Shown: positions 7,547 to 17,580, numbered from the stretch's first letter. The stretch: DNA of 32,805 bases from Oceanidesulfovibrio indonesiensis (GCF_007625075.1 NZ_QMIE01000023.1:1-32805), one strand, 5' to 3'. Made by a program: numbers and translations. Notes: a model not told the origin generated them from the letters alone.

Positions 7547-9085
7547 ATGGCGAATACGAATAATGGCGCAACGCTCGGCTTCGAGGCGGACCTGTGGGCG
7601 GCTGCGGACGCAATGCGTGGGGGAATGGATGCTTCGGAATACAAGCACGTTGCCCTGGGTCTGATCTTCCTGAAGTACATCTCGGATGCATTCGAGGCCA
7701 AGTATCAGGAACTGCAAGCCGATGACCTTAGCGACCCCGAGGACCCGGAAGAGTACCTGGCTGAGAATATCTTCTGGGTGCCGAAAGAGGCGCGTTGGGC
7801 TTCGCTTAGGGACAACGCCAAGCAGCCCACTATCGGCAAAATTATTGATGACGCCATGATCGCCATCGAGAAGGAGAACCCCTCCCTCAAGGGCGTTCTG
7901 CCCAAGGATTACTCCCGTCCCTCCCTGAACAAGCAGGCGGTGGGAAAGCTCATCGACCTATTCAGCAAGATCGGCATGGGCGACGAGAAGGCCAAGTCCA
8001 AGGACGTGCTGGGCCGCGTGTACGAATACTTTCTAGGTCGCTTTGCCAGCGCCGAGGGACGCGCCGGCGGCGAGTTCTACACGCCCCGCTCCGTGGTCCG
8101 TTTGCTGGTCAACATGCTGGAGCCTTTCAAAGGCCGTGTGTACGACCCCTGCTGTGGCTCAGGCGGCATGTTCGTGCAATCCGAGAAGTTTGTGAAGGAG
8201 CACGATGGCCGTTTGGGCGACATCGCCATCTACGGGCAGGAGATGAACCACACCACGTGGAGACTGGCCAAGATGAACATGGCGGTGCGCGGCATCGACG
8301 CCGATATCAAGTGGAACGCAGAAGGCACCTTCCACGCCGACGAGTTCAAGGACCTGAAATTCGATTACATCCTGGCCAACCCGCCGTTTAACGTCAGCGA
8401 TTGGGGCGGCGAGCGACTGCGCGAGGACGTGCGCTGGAAGTGGGGAGCCCCGCCAGTGGGTAACGCGAACTATGGCTGGCTTTCACACATTCTACACCAC
8501 CTCAAGCCGGCCGGCACCGCAGGTGTCGTTCTGGCCAATGGATCGATGTCCACCAACCAGACTGACGAACGCACTGTCCGCAAGAACTTTGTCGATCAGG
8601 ATCTTGTGGACTGCATGATCGCGCTGCCCGGTCAGTTGTTCTACTCCACGCAGATTCCGGCGTGTCTCTGGTTCCTCACCCGCTCCAAGAAACCCAATGG
8701 TTTTCGCGCCAGAGAAAGGGAGCTGCTGTTCATCGACGCCCGCAAGATGGGCTATCTGGTGGACCGTGTGCGCCGTGAGCTGACCGATGAAGAAATCCAG
8801 AAGATTACCGCCACGTACCACGCCTGGAGGGGAGAAAAGGGGACCGGCGAGTACGAGGACACCCCCGGCTTCTGCAAGGCCGCCACACTGGAAGAGGTAC
8901 GGGCCAACGATTACGTGCTCACCCCAGGCCGCTACGTGGGCGCGGAGGAAGTGGAGGACGACGGCGTGCCCTTTGAGGAAAAGATGGCCGAGCTGACCAG
9001 CACGCTCTATGCCCAGATGGAGGAAGGCCGGGAGCTGGATGCGAAGATAAAGATGAATCTGGAGGGGCTGGGGTATGGAAGTTAA
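7547..9085 (+). CDS. hsdM: Type I restriction-modification methyltransferase subunit HsdM
   Basis: The 512-aa protein transfers a methyl group from S-adenosylmethionine to adenine N6 in the recognition sequence and is the core of the M2S and R2M2S complexes. It has the HsdM N-terminal helical domain (about residues 10-150, including [16 protein letters not shown]), the SAM-binding motif I DPCCGSGG at 200-207 and the catalytic NPPF at 278-281. Length fits the family. The ATG follows only a weak GAGAG site. Its 3' end overlaps hsdS by 11 bp, showing translational coupling. It is the first gene of the operon. Confidence 0.95.
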   Translation: MANTNNGATLGFEADLWAAADAMRGGMDASEYKHVALGLIFLKYISDAFEAKYQELQADDLSDPEDPEEYLAENIFWVPKEARWASLRDNAKQPTIGKIIDDAMIAIEKENPSLKGVLPKDYSRPSLNKQAVGKLIDLFSKIGMGDEKAKSKDVLGRVYEYFLGRFASAEGRAGGEFYTPRSVVRLLVNMLEPFKGRVYDPCCGSGGMFVQSEKFVKEHDGRLGDIAIYGQEMNHTTWRLAKMNMAVRGIDADIKWNAEGTFHADEFKDLKFDYILANPPFNVSDWGGERLREDVRWKWGAPPVGNANYGWLSHILHHLKPAGTAGVVLANGSMSTNQTDERTVRKNFVDQDLVDCMIALPGQLFYSTQIPACLWFLTRSKKPNGFRARERELLFIDARKMGYLVDRVRRELTDEEIQKITATYHAWRGEKGTGEYEDTPGFCKAATLEEVRANDYVLTPGRYVGAEEVEDDGVPFEEKMAELTSTLYAQMEEGRELDAKIKMNLEGLGYGS

Positions 9086-10352
9086 TCCTCCTTTTTTTCT
9101 TCCTGCATCGTGGCCCACCTATCCGATGGGTGAGGTCTGCAGAAAAGGGGGGGGCGACATACAAACTGGTCCTTTTGGGAACCAGTTACACAAATCCGAC
9201 TACGTAGCGGTAGGTATACCGTCAATAATGCCTGTAAATATAGGTGATAATCAAATCAACGATGTAGGAATAGCACGAATTACCGCGACAGATGCACAAC
9301 GGCTTGGCAAATATTTAGTCCGAGCAGGTGACATTGTATATAGCAGAAGAGGTGATGTAGAGCGCCGTGCGCTTGTCCGGGAAAAGGAGGATGGTTGGCT
9401 TTGCGGAACCGGTTGTCTGAGGGTGCGTTTTGGTGAAGGCGTTGTTATTCCAGAATTTGGAGCCTACTACTTAGGACACCCTGCCGTTAGAGAATGGATC
9501 GTTCGACATGCAATCGGCGCTACAATGCCGAATTTGAACACTAAGATATTGTCTGCCCTTCCGTTTGTCTTACCTCCCCTGCCTGAGCAACAAGCCATAG
9601 CCAACATTCTGGGCACGCTGGATGACAAGATCGACCTGAACCGGCGCATGAACGAGACGCTGGAGGCCATGGCGCGGGCGATCTTCAAGTCCTGGTTCAT
9701 CGACTTCGACGGCCACACCGAGTTCGAGGACAGCGAGCTCGGCCCGATCCCCAAGGGCTGGCGGGTTGGGAAGCTGGCAGATGTTGCCGACAACCCACGT
9801 CGAACTATTCAGCCATCCGATGTGCCATCCACGACACCCTACATTGGACTGCATCACATGCCGCGTCGTTGCATCGCGCTGGATGCCTGGGGTCGAGCCG
9901 ATGAGGTTGGCAGCGGCAAGTCATGGTTCAAAAAAGGTGAGATTCTGTTCGGCAAGTTGAGGCCATACTTCCATAAAGTCGGAATCGCTCCGGTCGATGG
10001 TGTGTGCTCGACGGACATTCTCGTGGTGGTGCCAAAGTCGGCTGAGTGGCACAGCTATGTAATGTCTCTGGTATCAAGCAAAGACTTTGTCGATTACACG
10101 GACACCTACTCGACTGGTACCAAGATGCCCCGCACCAACTGGAAAGACATGGGGAATTACCCTTTAGCAATCCCACCGAAATCTTTGGCAAAGGCATTCC
10201 AGGATATTACTGAAGTGTTCTACCATCGTATCGGACAGGATGTGCACCAGAACTACAGCCTTGCTAGTTTGCGAGACGCTCTCCTGCCCAAGCTAATTTC
10301 TGGCGAGTTATCGCTGACGGAAACAGAGAAAATGGTTGCGGAAGCAATATAA
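9075..10352 (+). CDS. hsdS: Type I restriction-modification specificity subunit HsdS
   Basis: The 425-aa subunit determines the DNA target of the complex. Its layout is typical: target-recognition domain 1 (about 10-165), a central conserved helix (about 170-240, containing [20 protein letters not shown] and [10 protein letters not shown]), target-recognition domain 2 (about 240-380) and a C-terminal conserved helix ending [12 protein letters not shown]. The DNA of the first recognition domain (about 9090-9560) is clearly more AT-rich than the GC-rich conserved parts around it, consistent with domain swapping. The start overlaps the hsdM end; a 17-nt gap separates it from the next gene. Target sequence cannot be predicted here. 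Confidence 0.93.
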   Translation: MEVNPPFFLPASWPTYPMGEVCRKGGGDIQTGPFGNQLHKSDYVAVGIPSIMPVNIGDNQINDVGIARITATDAQRLGKYLVRAGDIVYSRRGDVERRALVREKEDGWLCGTGCLRVRFGEGVVIPEFGAYYLGHPAVREWIVRHAIGATMPNLNTKILSALPFVLPPLPEQQAIANILGTLDDKIDLNRRMNETLEAMARAIFKSWFIDFDGHTEFEDSELGPIPKGWRVGKLADVADNPRRTIQPSDVPSTTPYIGLHHMPRRCIALDAWGRADEVGSGKSWFKKGEILFGKLRPYFHKVGIAPVDGVCSTDILVVVPKSAEWHSYVMSLVSSKDFVDYTDTYSTGTKMPRTNWKDMGNYPLAIPPKSLAKAFQDITEVFYHRIGQDVHQNYSLASLRDALLPKLISGELSLTETEKMVAEAI

Positions 10353-10369
10353 GCTGAAAGGAGTCTTTC

Positions 10370-11095
10370 ATGCAGCTAGAAAATATACTTAACAAAGGCG
10401 TGTACACAATTGCTGAAGCTTCTACGCTTACAGGAGTACCGAAGAAGTCATTTTACAATTGGGTTCAAAGCTATAAAAACTTCAAGGCTAAATATAGCAA
10501 TGAACAGTTGCGGCACTTCTGGAATCCTGATTTCATTGACTTCGATGGGGGAATACTTCTTACCTTCAGGGACATAATGGAAGCAAGATTTGTTAATATG
10601 TTTCGAAAATATAATATCCCGTTCAAAAGAATCGCTTCTGCCGCATCATATTTGTCACTTGAGCTGAAAGTAATGTCTCCTTTCTCTTCTAGGATATTTG
10701 AGACAGAAGGTATAAAAATACTTGTTTTCAACGACGAAAATAAAACTCGACTGGACACACATACTAAACAGTTTCTTCTCCCGGACATGGACTTTTTAAT
10801 GAAACCAGAACGCATTGAGGCTATCAAAAGGGATGCAACAATACTGATTGACGGCATAGAATATGACGAGAAAGGAACTCCTGTATTATGGAAACCTTGC
10901 CCGAATGATTTTCCAGATATCACCATCAGGCCAGGATTGCATACGGGAAAGCCAACAATAGACAACCTTAGCGTAAGCACTCTTGTGATGCAATACGAAT
11001 TAGAAAATGACTTCCAAGAGATTGCAAAAGCATATGATACTAGACCGGAATTCGTACAGCAAGCATATGAATTTAGCAGGCGGGTAATTCAATGA
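10370..11095 (+). CDS. DUF433-type antitoxin-like DNA-binding protein
   Basis: The 241-aa product has an N-terminal MerR-like HTH (about 13-35, YTIAEASTLTGVPKKSFYNW) and a C-terminal DUF433-like HTH domain (about 184-239). The latter begins ITIRPGLHTGKPTID, close to the family pattern I-x-x-x-P-x-x-x-x-GKPxI, and ends FVQQAYEFSRR. DUF433 proteins are commonly the antitoxin partner of DUF5615 PIN-like toxins. The Shine-Dalgarno AAAGGAG is good. The stop overlaps the next start as ATGA. Base composition is much more AT-rich than hsdM or hsdR on either side, so the pair seems to be a separate cassette inserted in the operon. Alternatively it regulates the operon directly. Confidence 0.7.
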   Translation: MQLENILNKGVYTIAEASTLTGVPKKSFYNWVQSYKNFKAKYSNEQLRHFWNPDFIDFDGGILLTFRDIMEARFVNMFRKYNIPFKRIASAASYLSLELKVMSPFSSRIFETEGIKILVFNDENKTRLDTHTKQFLLPDMDFLMKPERIEAIKRDATILIDGIEYDEKGTPVLWKPCPNDFPDITIRPGLHTGKPTIDNLSVSTLVMQYELENDFQEIAKAYDTRPEFVQQAYEFSRRVIQ

Positions 11096-11478
11096 ACTTT
11101 TTAGTGGATGAATGTATAAGCCCGAAAGTGGCAAATTCATTGAAAGCTGTCTTTAACGGTAAAAGATCTGATATTAACTTTTATCATGTAGTCAAAGACA
11201 AGCCCTTTTACAAAGGGATGCCGGATAGTGAATTTTTTGACATTCTCCAAAATAAAAGTGACTGGTGTGTTTTGTCTCTAGATGGGTTCCGCCAATGGAA
11301 ACTGCTTATTAAATCTAGCGATTTTCTTGTGGTTAACTTAAAGGTTATAAAAAAAGATAAAATACCAAAGCAGGCATCGCTGTTGATCGATAACGTGCTC
11401 TGTAACAGTTCTGATTGGTGTAAAAAGCGTAGAGGACAGATTTATGCCATGACGAGAACTGGAAAATTAAAGAGCTAA
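11092..11478 (+). CDS. DUF5615-like PIN-fold toxin candidate
   Basis: The 128-aa product begins [17 protein letters not shown], the acidic N-terminal strand typical of DUF5615/Mut7-C-like PIN proteins (FLVDENLPP...), and has [10 protein letters not shown] in the middle where the family has a strand ending in an acidic residue. PIN-fold toxins are metal-dependent RNases, with acidic D6/E7 as likely metal ligands. It is Lys-rich, and its start is coupled to the DUF433-like gene by a 4-bp overlap, as usual in toxin-antitoxin pairs. Only 4 nt separate its stop from hsdR. The toxin role is inferred from family and order; the C-terminal half is not recognised. Confidence 0.65.
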   Translation: MNFLVDECISPKVANSLKAVFNGKRSDINFYHVVKDKPFYKGMPDSEFFDILQNKSDWCVLSLDGFRQWKLLIKSSDFLVVNLKVIKKDKIPKQASLLIDNVLCNSSDWCKKRRGQIYAMTRTGKLKS

Positions 11479-11482
11479 ATAT

Positions 11483-14400
11483 ATGGTTACCACCATCAAC
11501 GAGTCCTCCATAGAAGAACTCGTTCTCGAGTTACTTGACGACCTGGGTTACACCATTGCCCATGGTCCAGATGTCGCGCCGGATGGTCCCCAGCCAGAGC
11601 GTCTTTCCTATGGGGACGTGATTCTTCTCGAGCGGCTCAAAACCTCGCTGGCGCGTATCAACCCGCACCTGAGCCCTGATGTCCTGGGCGAGGTCATCCG
11701 TAAGATACAGCAGCAGGAAACACCTTCACTGGAAGATGAGAACCATCGTCTGCACCTGTTCATGGTTGACGGTGTGGACGTGGAAGTTACCCGCGAGGAT
11801 GGGTCCATCGGCGGCGACAAGGCTTGGCTGGTGGATTTCGACAACCTGGACAACAACGATTGGCTGGCGCTGAATCAGTTCACCGTCATCGAAGGCATTA
11901 ACAACCGGCGGCCAGACATCGTCGTGTTCCTCAATGGCTTACCCGTGGCCGTGCTTGAGCTGAAGAACCCTGGTTCAGAAGACGCCACCCTTGAATCCGC
12001 CTACAACCAGCTCCAGACTTACAAAGCCCAGGTTCCCACTTTATTCCGAAGCAACATAGTGCTTGGCACGTCTGACGGTATTCTTGCCCGCCTGGGCTCT
12101 TTGACCGCCGGCGAGGAGCGGTTCATGCCCTGGCGCACTGTGGACGGCCACGAGATATTGCATAAGGGCATGCCCGAGCTGCCCACACTGCTGGAAGGTG
12201 TTTTCGATAAGCGGCGCTTTCTAGATTACTTGCGCGGGTTTGTTGTGTTCGAGAGCGACGGGGCCAAGCTGATAAAAAAGATCGCCGGATATCATCAGTT
12301 TCATGCTGTGCAACATGCGGTAGGGTGCACGGTCCAGGCGTCCAGCCCTGAGGGGGACCGTCGGGTAGGCGTTATCTGGCACACGCAGGGCTCGGGAAAA
12401 AGTCTGCTTATGGTGTTCTATGCAGGCCGAATAATCTTGCACCCCGCCATGGCTAACCCGACCATAGTTGTCATTACCGACAGGAACGACCTGGACGACC
12501 AGCTATATGGCACGTTCTGTGGCTGCTCCGACCTGCTCAGACAGATGCCTGTGAAGGCCGAATCCCGGGAGCACCTCAAAGAGTTGTTGTCCGTGGCTTC
12601 TGGCGGCATCGTATTCACCACTATCCAAAAGTTTTCTCCCGAGAAAGGGGAGGAGTATCCACTTCTCACGGACCGCCGCAATGTCGTTGTCATTGCCGAC
12701 GAGGCGCACAGGAGCCAGTACGGGTTCAGGGCCAAGGTATCTAGGGAGAGCGGCGAAATCTCGTACGGTTTCGCCAAGCACATGCGGGATGCCCTGCCCG
12801 GCGCTTCGTTCATCGGCTTCACCGGCACGCCCATCGAGGCGACTGACGTTAATACACCAGCTGTTTTCGGCAATTACATCGATATTTACGACATCCAGCG
12901 TGCGGTGGAAGACGAAGCAACCGTTCCAATTTTCTACGAAAGCAGGTTGGCCAAGATCGAACTGGACGAGAACGAGAAGCCCAGTCTGGATGAAGTGGAC
13001 GAGCTGGCTGGATATGATGACGAGTCTACCGCTGAGCGTCGCAAGGCCAAATGGTCGCGCGTGGAGGCGCTTGTTGGCGCTGAAAAGCGACTGAAGCTGA
13101 TTGCCAAGGACATTGTGGAGCACTTTGAAAGCCGCGTAGCTGCCATGCAGGGTAAAGCCATGATCGTCTGCATGAGCCGCAGAATCTGTGTGGCTTTGTA
13201 CGACGAATTGGTTGCCCTCAGGCCAGAGTGGCACCACCAGGACGACGATAAGGGCGCTGTGAAAGTTGTCATGACTGGTTCTGCATCCGATCCTTTGGAA
13301 TGGCAGAAACACAGTGGTTCTAAAGCCAGACGCGACCTGCTTGCCAAGCGAGCCAAGCAACCCGATGACGCGTTGAAGCTTGTCATCGTGCGGGACATGT
13401 GGCTGACAGGCTTTGATGCACCCTGCCTGCACACCATGTATGTTGATAAGCCCATGCAAGGGCACGGCTTGATGCAGGCCATTGCCAGGGTCAACCGGGT
13501 ATTTAAGGACAAGCCGGGCGGTCTCATCGTAGATTATATCGGATTGGCCCAGCGGCTCAAATCAGCACTGGCACAGTACTCCGAAGGCGATCGCAAGCAG
13601 GCTGGCATTGACGAACGCGAAGCCGTGGCCCTGATGAGAGAGAAGTACGAGGTGGTCCGGGATATGTACCACGGCTTTGACTACTCCAAGGCCATCACCG
13701 GCACCAATAGAGAGCGGCTATATACCATCGCTTTAGCCATGGACTGGATTCAGGAGATGCACCGAAAAGCCGCCGAGAGGGAAGACAGAGAGGAAGACAA
13801 GAAGAAGGCTTGGCGGCGCTATAGCGATGCAGTGCTGGCTCTTTCAAAGGCGTATGCCCTGGCGGCCCAGAGTGACGAAGCGAAACGTATTCGCGATGAG
13901 GTGGGCTTCTTTCAGACGGTCAAGGCCGCGCTGACCAAATCAGCGGCATCCAACAATGGCGATAAGAAGAAGGACGTGGATCTGGCTGTACAACAGATAA
14001 TCAGCCGCGCCGTTATCTCCACTGAGATTGTGGACATTCTGGAAGCCGCCGGTATTGATACGCCGGACATTTCCATCCTCTCTGACGAGTTCCTGGCCGA
14101 GCTGAAGGGGATGGAGCAGAAAAATTTTGCATTAGAGGCGCTGAAGAAGCTGCTCAATGGGCAGATCAGGTCCCAGGCCAACACCAATGTTGTGAAGAAA
14201 CGAGCGTTCTCGGATCGCTTGCAGGATGCGATCAACAGATACCACACGAATGCCATCACTACTGCCCAGGTGCTCGAAGAGCTGATCGGCCTTGCCAAGG
14301 ATCTCCGGGCGGCCAGACAACGGGGAGAAGAAGACGGCCTTTCACAGGAGGAGATCGCTTTTTATGACGCCCTAGCCGAAAACGAAAGCGCCGTACAGAT

Positions 14401-14629
14401 TATGGGGGATGTGCAGCTTAAGGTCATCGCCCACGAACTGCTTATGAGGATTAAGGCCAACGTGGGAGTTGACTGGACGCATAGCGAAAACGCCCGCGCC
14501 CGTATACGGGTGATGGTGAAGAAGATATTACGGAAGTATGGATATCCACCAGACATGCAGGACGAAGCGGTAAGAACTGTATTGGAGCAGGCTGAGGCAT
14601 TATCGGCGCAATGGAGCGAGGTTGCTTAA
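11483..14629 (+). CDS. hsdR: Type I restriction-modification restriction subunit HsdR
   Basis: The 1048-aa motor and nuclease subunit cleaves unmethylated DNA after ATP-driven translocation. The PD-(D/E)xK nuclease site is D145 with E159-L-K161 (RRPDIVV...VLELKNP). The SF2 motor shows Walker A QGSGKS (302-307), DEAH (406-409), motif III FTGTP and motif [12 protein letters not shown]. The C-terminal third (from about residue 800) is helical and resembles the DUF3387-type region that docks onto HsdM. Length is normal and no catalytic residue seems missing, so restriction should be active. Its start lies 4 nt after the toxin-like gene with only a weak AAAGAG site, implying translational coupling to that gene. 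Confidence 0.95.
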   Translation: MVTTINESSIEELVLELLDDLGYTIAHGPDVAPDGPQPERLSYGDVILLERLKTSLARINPHLSPDVLGEVIRKIQQQETPSLEDENHRLHLFMVDGVDVEVTREDGSIGGDKAWLVDFDNLDNNDWLALNQFTVIEGINNRRPDIVVFLNGLPVAVLELKNPGSEDATLESAYNQLQTYKAQVPTLFRSNIVLGTSDGILARLGSLTAGEERFMPWRTVDGHEILHKGMPELPTLLEGVFDKRRFLDYLRGFVVFESDGAKLIKKIAGYHQFHAVQHAVGCTVQASSPEGDRRVGVIWHTQGSGKSLLMVFYAGRIILHPAMANPTIVVITDRNDLDDQLYGTFCGCSDLLRQMPVKAESREHLKELLSVASGGIVFTTIQKFSPEKGEEYPLLTDRRNVVVIADEAHRSQYGFRAKVSRESGEISYGFAKHMRDALPGASFIGFTGTPIEATDVNTPAVFGNYIDIYDIQRAVEDEATVPIFYESRLAKIELDENEKPSLDEVDELAGYDDESTAERRKAKWSRVEALVGAEKRLKLIAKDIVEHFESRVAAMQGKAMIVCMSRRICVALYDELVALRPEWHHQDDDKGAVKVVMTGSASDPLEWQKHSGSKARRDLLAKRAKQPDDALKLVIVRDMWLTGFDAPCLHTMYVDKPMQGHGLMQAIARVNRVFKDKPGGLIVDYIGLAQRLKSALAQYSEGDRKQAGIDEREAVALMREKYEVVRDMYHGFDYSKAITGTNRERLYTIALAMDWIQEMHRKAAEREDREEDKKKAWRRYSDAVLALSKAYALAAQSDEAKRIRDEVGFFQTVKAALTKSAASNNGDKKKDVDLAVQQIISRAVISTEIVDILEAAGIDTPDISILSDEFLAELKGMEQKNFALEALKKLLNGQIRSQANTNVVKKRAFSDRLQDAINRYHTNAITTAQVLEELIGLAKDLRAARQRGEEDGLSQEEIAFYDALAENESAVQIMGDVQLKVIAHELLMRIKANVGVDWTHSENARARIRVMVKKILRKYGYPPDMQDEAVRTVLEQAEALSAQWSEVA

Positions 14630-14734
14630 CTGTAAACTGACCGCGTCATTGCCTACAAGTTGCACGTGTGTCGGTATGGTGGATCATACTGTTGATAGAA
14701 TTTATGTCTCAGAGATTTTCATAGCGAAATAATA

Positions 14735-14750
14735 GGGGCCTCGCGGCCCC
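14735..14750. terminator. Terminator between convergent hsdR and recombinase
   Basis: GGGGCC TCGC GGCCCC is a tight 6-bp hairpin, 5 bp past the stop of the minus-strand recombinase and about 105 bp past the hsdR stop. The minus-strand side is followed by TATTATTTC. It probably serves both genes. Confidence 0.6.
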
Positions 14751-14754
14751 GATG

Positions 14755-15315
14755 TTACAACCAGTTTTCCAGCAACACGGTCTCGATTTCTTCTTCCTGT
14801 ATGCCCAGGTAGGCGCGGGTCACGGCTGGACTCGAATGGTTCAACCGCTTGGCTAATACCTCCCAGCTGACGCCGAACGTCTTGCGCTGATGATAAGTCC
14901 AGGTCTTGCGGAGAGTGTGCGCCCCGTAATTACCCTTAAGGTTCACGGCTGCGCACCATCGTTTAACCATCTTCGTCACCGCGTAGGTGGAGAGCGGTGC
15001 GTTGAAGCCCTTCCGGCTCTTGAACAGGTAATGTTCCTCCTTGTGGTCGGCGGTTTGCAAATGGGCGTCCAGCGCCTGCTTGATCTCTTTATTGACGATG
15101 AAGACGTTTTCTTTGTTCGTCTTGCGTTCGCGTATGGTGACGCGGTCGCCGACCTTGCGGTACATGAGGTCGCTGACTTTCAAGGCCAGCAGGTCCTGCA
15201 CGCGCAAGCCCGTATTGATGCCCATGACGAACAGCAAACGGTCGCGCGGCGACTCTACCAGCAGTTTCTTGATGCTCTTCACGTCCTTCAGCGAAATGAT
15301 GGGATCGACCTTCAT
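14755..15315 (-). CDS. Small tyrosine recombinase, catalytic domain only
   Basis: The 186-aa protein is a phage-integrase-family catalytic domain with every active-site position present: R38 (NTGLRVQDL), K65 (ERKTNK), H133 and R136 (HTLRKTW), H160 (LNHSS) and Y169. It lacks the N-terminal core-binding and arm-binding domains of a standard integrase, and the ATG has a good GGAGG site 7 nt upstream, so it is complete rather than truncated. Short recombinases of this kind resolve dimers or invert DNA segments, including hsdS genes in some type I systems. It is separate from the main integrase and is probably not the enzyme that inserted this element. Its target is unknown. Confidence 0.85.
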   Translation of the reverse strand: MKVDPIISLKDVKSIKKLLVESPRDRLLFVMGINTGLRVQDLLALKVSDLMYRKVGDRVTIRERKTNKENVFIVNKEIKQALDAHLQTADHKEEHYLFKSRKGFNAPLSTYAVTKMVKRWCAAVNLKGNYGAHTLRKTWTYHQRKTFGVSWEVLAKRLNHSSPAVTRAYLGIQEEEIETVLLENWL

Positions 15316-15489
15316 GTGCGCCCCTCCAAAGTCGGTTTTGCTGTGTAAACAGCAGGGAAACGAGCGTTCAGAATGCCCGCTCCAGGGTTAATGCTGCGAT
15401 GGCAGCAGGTAAACAGCTATGTTTTTTGTAATTTCTCACGAAAAGCCCGGGAAAGTCCGTTTCTAGAGAGAATCGTACTTTGGAAATGA

Positions 15490-15514
15490 AATGCCCCGCG
15501 CATGGCGAGGCATT
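15490..15514 (-). terminator. Hairpin downstream of the HTH/AbrB-like regulator
   Basis: On the minus strand AATGCCTCGC and GCGGGGCATT pair around a 5-nt loop, with a weak T-rich tail. It lies 25 bp past the regulator stop and about 175 bp before the small recombinase gene, so the two genes may be transcribed separately. The remainder of 15316-15489 shows no gene. Confidence 0.55.
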
Positions 15515-15539
15515 ATTTCCGATGACACGGTTTGTTGAA

Positions 15540-15899
15540 TCACAGCTTATCCAGCACGATTCTGCCGTTATCAACGGCCACGCTGAACTCATCACCGTGA
15601 TTCACGTCCAAATCGCCCAGGTCCACACTTTTGAGGGAGATTCTCAGCTCCATCTTAGCGTTGACCCGGGGGCGTGACGAGTTGCGTGCGTGCAAGCCCT
15701 TGATCTCGTAGTAAGCCCGATCCTCGTGCATGAGGCGTAGCAAGTAGCGCTTGAGCGTCTGTCGGTTCTTGATGCCCAACACCTTGAGCATTTCGTCCGC
15801 ATTCATGTCCTGTTGGACACAATCGCGCAGGAGCGTGGCATCGTACTTGGACTCGATGATTTTCTTGCCCTCGCCGGTGTCCTTCTTGTCTTTTGCCAT
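15540..15899 (-). CDS. Putative HTH/AbrB-like transcriptional regulator
   Basis: The 119-aa product starts MAKDKKDTGEGKKIIESKYD. A likely HTH spans about residues 30-57 (MNADEMLKVLGIKNRQTLKR). The C-terminal 25 residues (LDVNHGDEFSVAVDNGRIVL) resemble the swapped-hairpin half of AbrB/SpoVT DNA-binding domains, in which G-D-x-F/V is typical. The Shine-Dalgarno GGAGG is strong. An operator-like palindrome and inverted repeat lie directly upstream, suggesting autoregulation. I do not recognise a named family. It is the nearest upstream gene to the small recombinase and may control it. Confidence 0.65.
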   Translation of the reverse strand: MAKDKKDTGEGKKIIESKYDATLLRDCVQQDMNADEMLKVLGIKNRQTLKRYLLRLMHEDRAYYEIKGLHARNSSRPRVNAKMELRISLKSVDLGDLDVNHGDEFSVAVDNGRIVLDKL

Positions 15900-15910
15900 G
15901 TCGAACCTCC

Positions 15911-15971
15911 GTGTTTATGGTTGCATATTCATCTAATTTCTCTCTGTATCCAGAGATAGTTCAATAAACAC
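15911..15971 (-). promoter_or_regulatory. Operator-like promoter region of the regulator
   Basis: GTGTTTAT (15911-15918) and ATAAACAC (15964-15971) are an outer 8-bp inverted repeat. Between them TCTCTG (15941-15946) and CAGAGA (15951-15956) form a second palindrome. A TTGAAC -35-like hexamer on the minus strand overlaps the outer right arm. The symmetric layout suggests binding by the encoded regulator. Confidence 0.5.
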
Positions 15972-16201
15972 GGCAGCGTATTTCATCATTCCCTCGTCTG
16001 AAATGATGGTTTAGTGCATATGGAAACGGGCTTTGGGCCATATTTCGCGTCTCCTGGGCGTTAGCCCCTGAGGGTAGCCCAACCCCCGGGGCAGGGGGAG
16101 AAAACCCAGGAGGAGGGCTCCTAGGGGGTCAGATTTAGGGGGATGGAGAGTCATCCCAGCCTGGATGGCGTCCGAAAGGATGAAGAGGTGGGCTTTCAGT
16201 T
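15972..16201. other. Non-coding G-rich stretch
   Basis: No gene is supported. CATCATT and AATGATG form a 7-bp inverted repeat near 15986-16011, and a purine- and G-rich tract spans about 16080-16150 (CCCCCGGGGCAGGGGG). Function is unknown. Confidence 0.4.
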
Positions 16202-16230
16202 AAAAAAAGGGAGCCGCCGTAGCGGCTCCC
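16202..16230 (-). terminator. Strong intrinsic terminator of the DUF488-like gene
   Basis: On the minus strand GGGAGCCGC TACG GCGGCTCCC, a 9-bp stem, is followed by seven T residues. It lies 60 bp past the stop of the 16291-16725 gene. Confidence 0.9.
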
Positions 16231-16290
16231 GGTGAAGATGCTCAGGCTGGCGGGATAGCCTGATGCACCAAAAAGAACATGTGTTATACT

Positions 16291-16725
16291 TTACAGTGGG
16301 TTGTCAGCGATGATCTGCGCATAGTCCACTTCAATAAGTTGATGTTGTTCGCTTACCTCGACAGCTTGATGTTCTGTATGCTCATTAATAAACTCAGCAA
16401 GGATTGATCGATGACATTTGCTAGGATTCTTCTGGCAGCCGAGAAGAACTATACCATTTCCAAATCTATCGAACAGTGCATCAATTGTACATCTGAATTG
16501 TTCTAAATCAATTGCTACAAGTTGCCGATATATTTCTTTCAATGCGGCATAACTGATCTCTCCTTTGTTAAACTTAGCACTGATATCAAACGGCGGAGAG
16601 AGCCATGGTGCATGTCTGTTACTTGATAGTGATGATCCTGAAGGAATACCAGAGGTGATACCAACGGGATTTTGGAATTGCGATTCCTTTCCGTAATAGG
16701 ACATGCCAATCTTATTAGTGGGCAT
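16291..16725 (-). CDS. DUF488-like hypothetical protein
   Basis: The 144-aa product contains VLLGCQKNPSKCHRSILAEF near residue 98, matching the signature LLCxEKDPxxCHR of DUF488 proteins, a family of unknown function with a conserved Cys-His-Arg. Its N-terminal part carries PWLSPPFDISAKFNKGEISY rather than the usual DUF488 opening, so it is a divergent or partial member. The frame has an earlier ATG at 16740 without a ribosome binding site; the ATG at 16725 follows GGAG by 9 nt and is preferred. It is AT-rich compared with its neighbours and forms a single-gene unit with its own strong terminator. DUF488 proteins turn up often in mobile elements. Confidence 0.65.
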   Translation of the reverse strand: MPTNKIGMSYYGKESQFQNPVGITSGIPSGSSLSSNRHAPWLSPPFDISAKFNKGEISYAALKEIYRQLVAIDLEQFRCTIDALFDRFGNGIVLLGCQKNPSKCHRSILAEFINEHTEHQAVEVSEQHQLIEVDYAQIIADNPL

Positions 16726-16872
16726 TATAGGTGTCTCCATATTTTAGGTTTGTCATTGTCTCATGTCTTTCCCGCCAGAGATGATGATTATCACGAGACT
16801 GTGGGTATATTTAATATGTTATGTGATTGGAGTATCCGGAATGTTTGAGAGGGATTGCATTTTGTAGCCTGC

Positions 16873-16903
16873 AAAGAAAAAGCCCTGCCATGCACAGGGC
16901 TTT
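16873..16903 (-). terminator. Intrinsic terminator at the end of a structured region
   Basis: On the minus strand AAAGCCCTG TGCATGG CAGGGCTTT is followed by TTCTTT. It would end a leftward transcript coming from 16.9-17.6 kb, although no convincing gene is found there. Confidence 0.65.
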
Positions 16904-17580
16904 GCAACTGCCACTTGACCACATGGGCCAAGTAGCAGCCATACCAGAAGTCGAATGGTACGTCGCCGGACCAAGCGCTTCATTGTTTCCAGGCGTGCGG
17001 TTTTCCCGCACCTGGCGTCGCCGGACGATAAATTGTTGGAAAGTGAATAGTTCAGAAGAACTTTTTTAGATGGAAGTAGTGTAGAGTGAAAGAATTGCAT
17101 GGTAAATTACCGTCCGGTGTGCCCTTACGGCACGCAGTCACCATCAGGCCGTGTGTAGCTTCCCATTGCTATTGGCTCGAATGAGCCACGGAATGATGGC
17201 TTCCCTTGGTCGCCGCGCCGACCATTCACGTCGTCCCCGTACATTAGCGGATGCAGGTGTCCCCAACAGGTAGTAACCGAAACCTGCTAGGCGTTGGCCA
17301 TGGAGTGGTCAACGAAGTACGCGTAGCCGTTACGATCCTCGGCATCACAACATCCTCAGTCTAAGAGATACTCAAACGGGTCCGTCGCTCGGTCTCAGCC
17401 CCTCCCCCGACGGAATCGCTTCCTACCGGGTTGGCGCTCCTTCGGCGAGCGTGGTTCGAATGGGATCGACCACGAAGTTGAATCCGAAGCAAGCATGTTT
17501 TTTTGACCTCGACCCACTCGGTTATGGGTCGTCCGCACTTCAGCGGCACTCGGTCGGCAAATCGACTGCAAGGCACCCTC
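16904..17580 (-). other. Structured region without a convincing gene; ncRNA candidate
   Basis: About 680 bp, GC-rich between 17100 and 17580, with many short hairpins: ACTTGACC/GGCCAAGT near 16913-16933, GTGCGG/CCGCAC near 17000, GTGCC/GGCAC near 17118-17133 and CGCTC/GAGCG near 17430-17450. The motif CGTCGCCGGAC occurs twice (about 16962 and 17023). Minus-strand frames of 64-93 codons exist but lack ribosome binding sites and consistent codon bias. The longest (16819-17100) shows a short hydrophobic stretch that may be coincidental. A leftward terminator lies at the left end. No group II intron domain V, tmRNA or tRNA features were found. Confidence 0.4.

Noticed and set aside
16819-17100. 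93-codon minus-strand frame with a signal-peptide-like stretch
   Set aside because: No ribosome binding site, the frame runs through an intrinsic terminator hairpin, and composition is not coding-like.
16904-17580. Group II intron or tmRNA on the minus strand
   Set aside because: No domain V consensus, no reverse transcriptase gene and no tRNA-like acceptor end were found.
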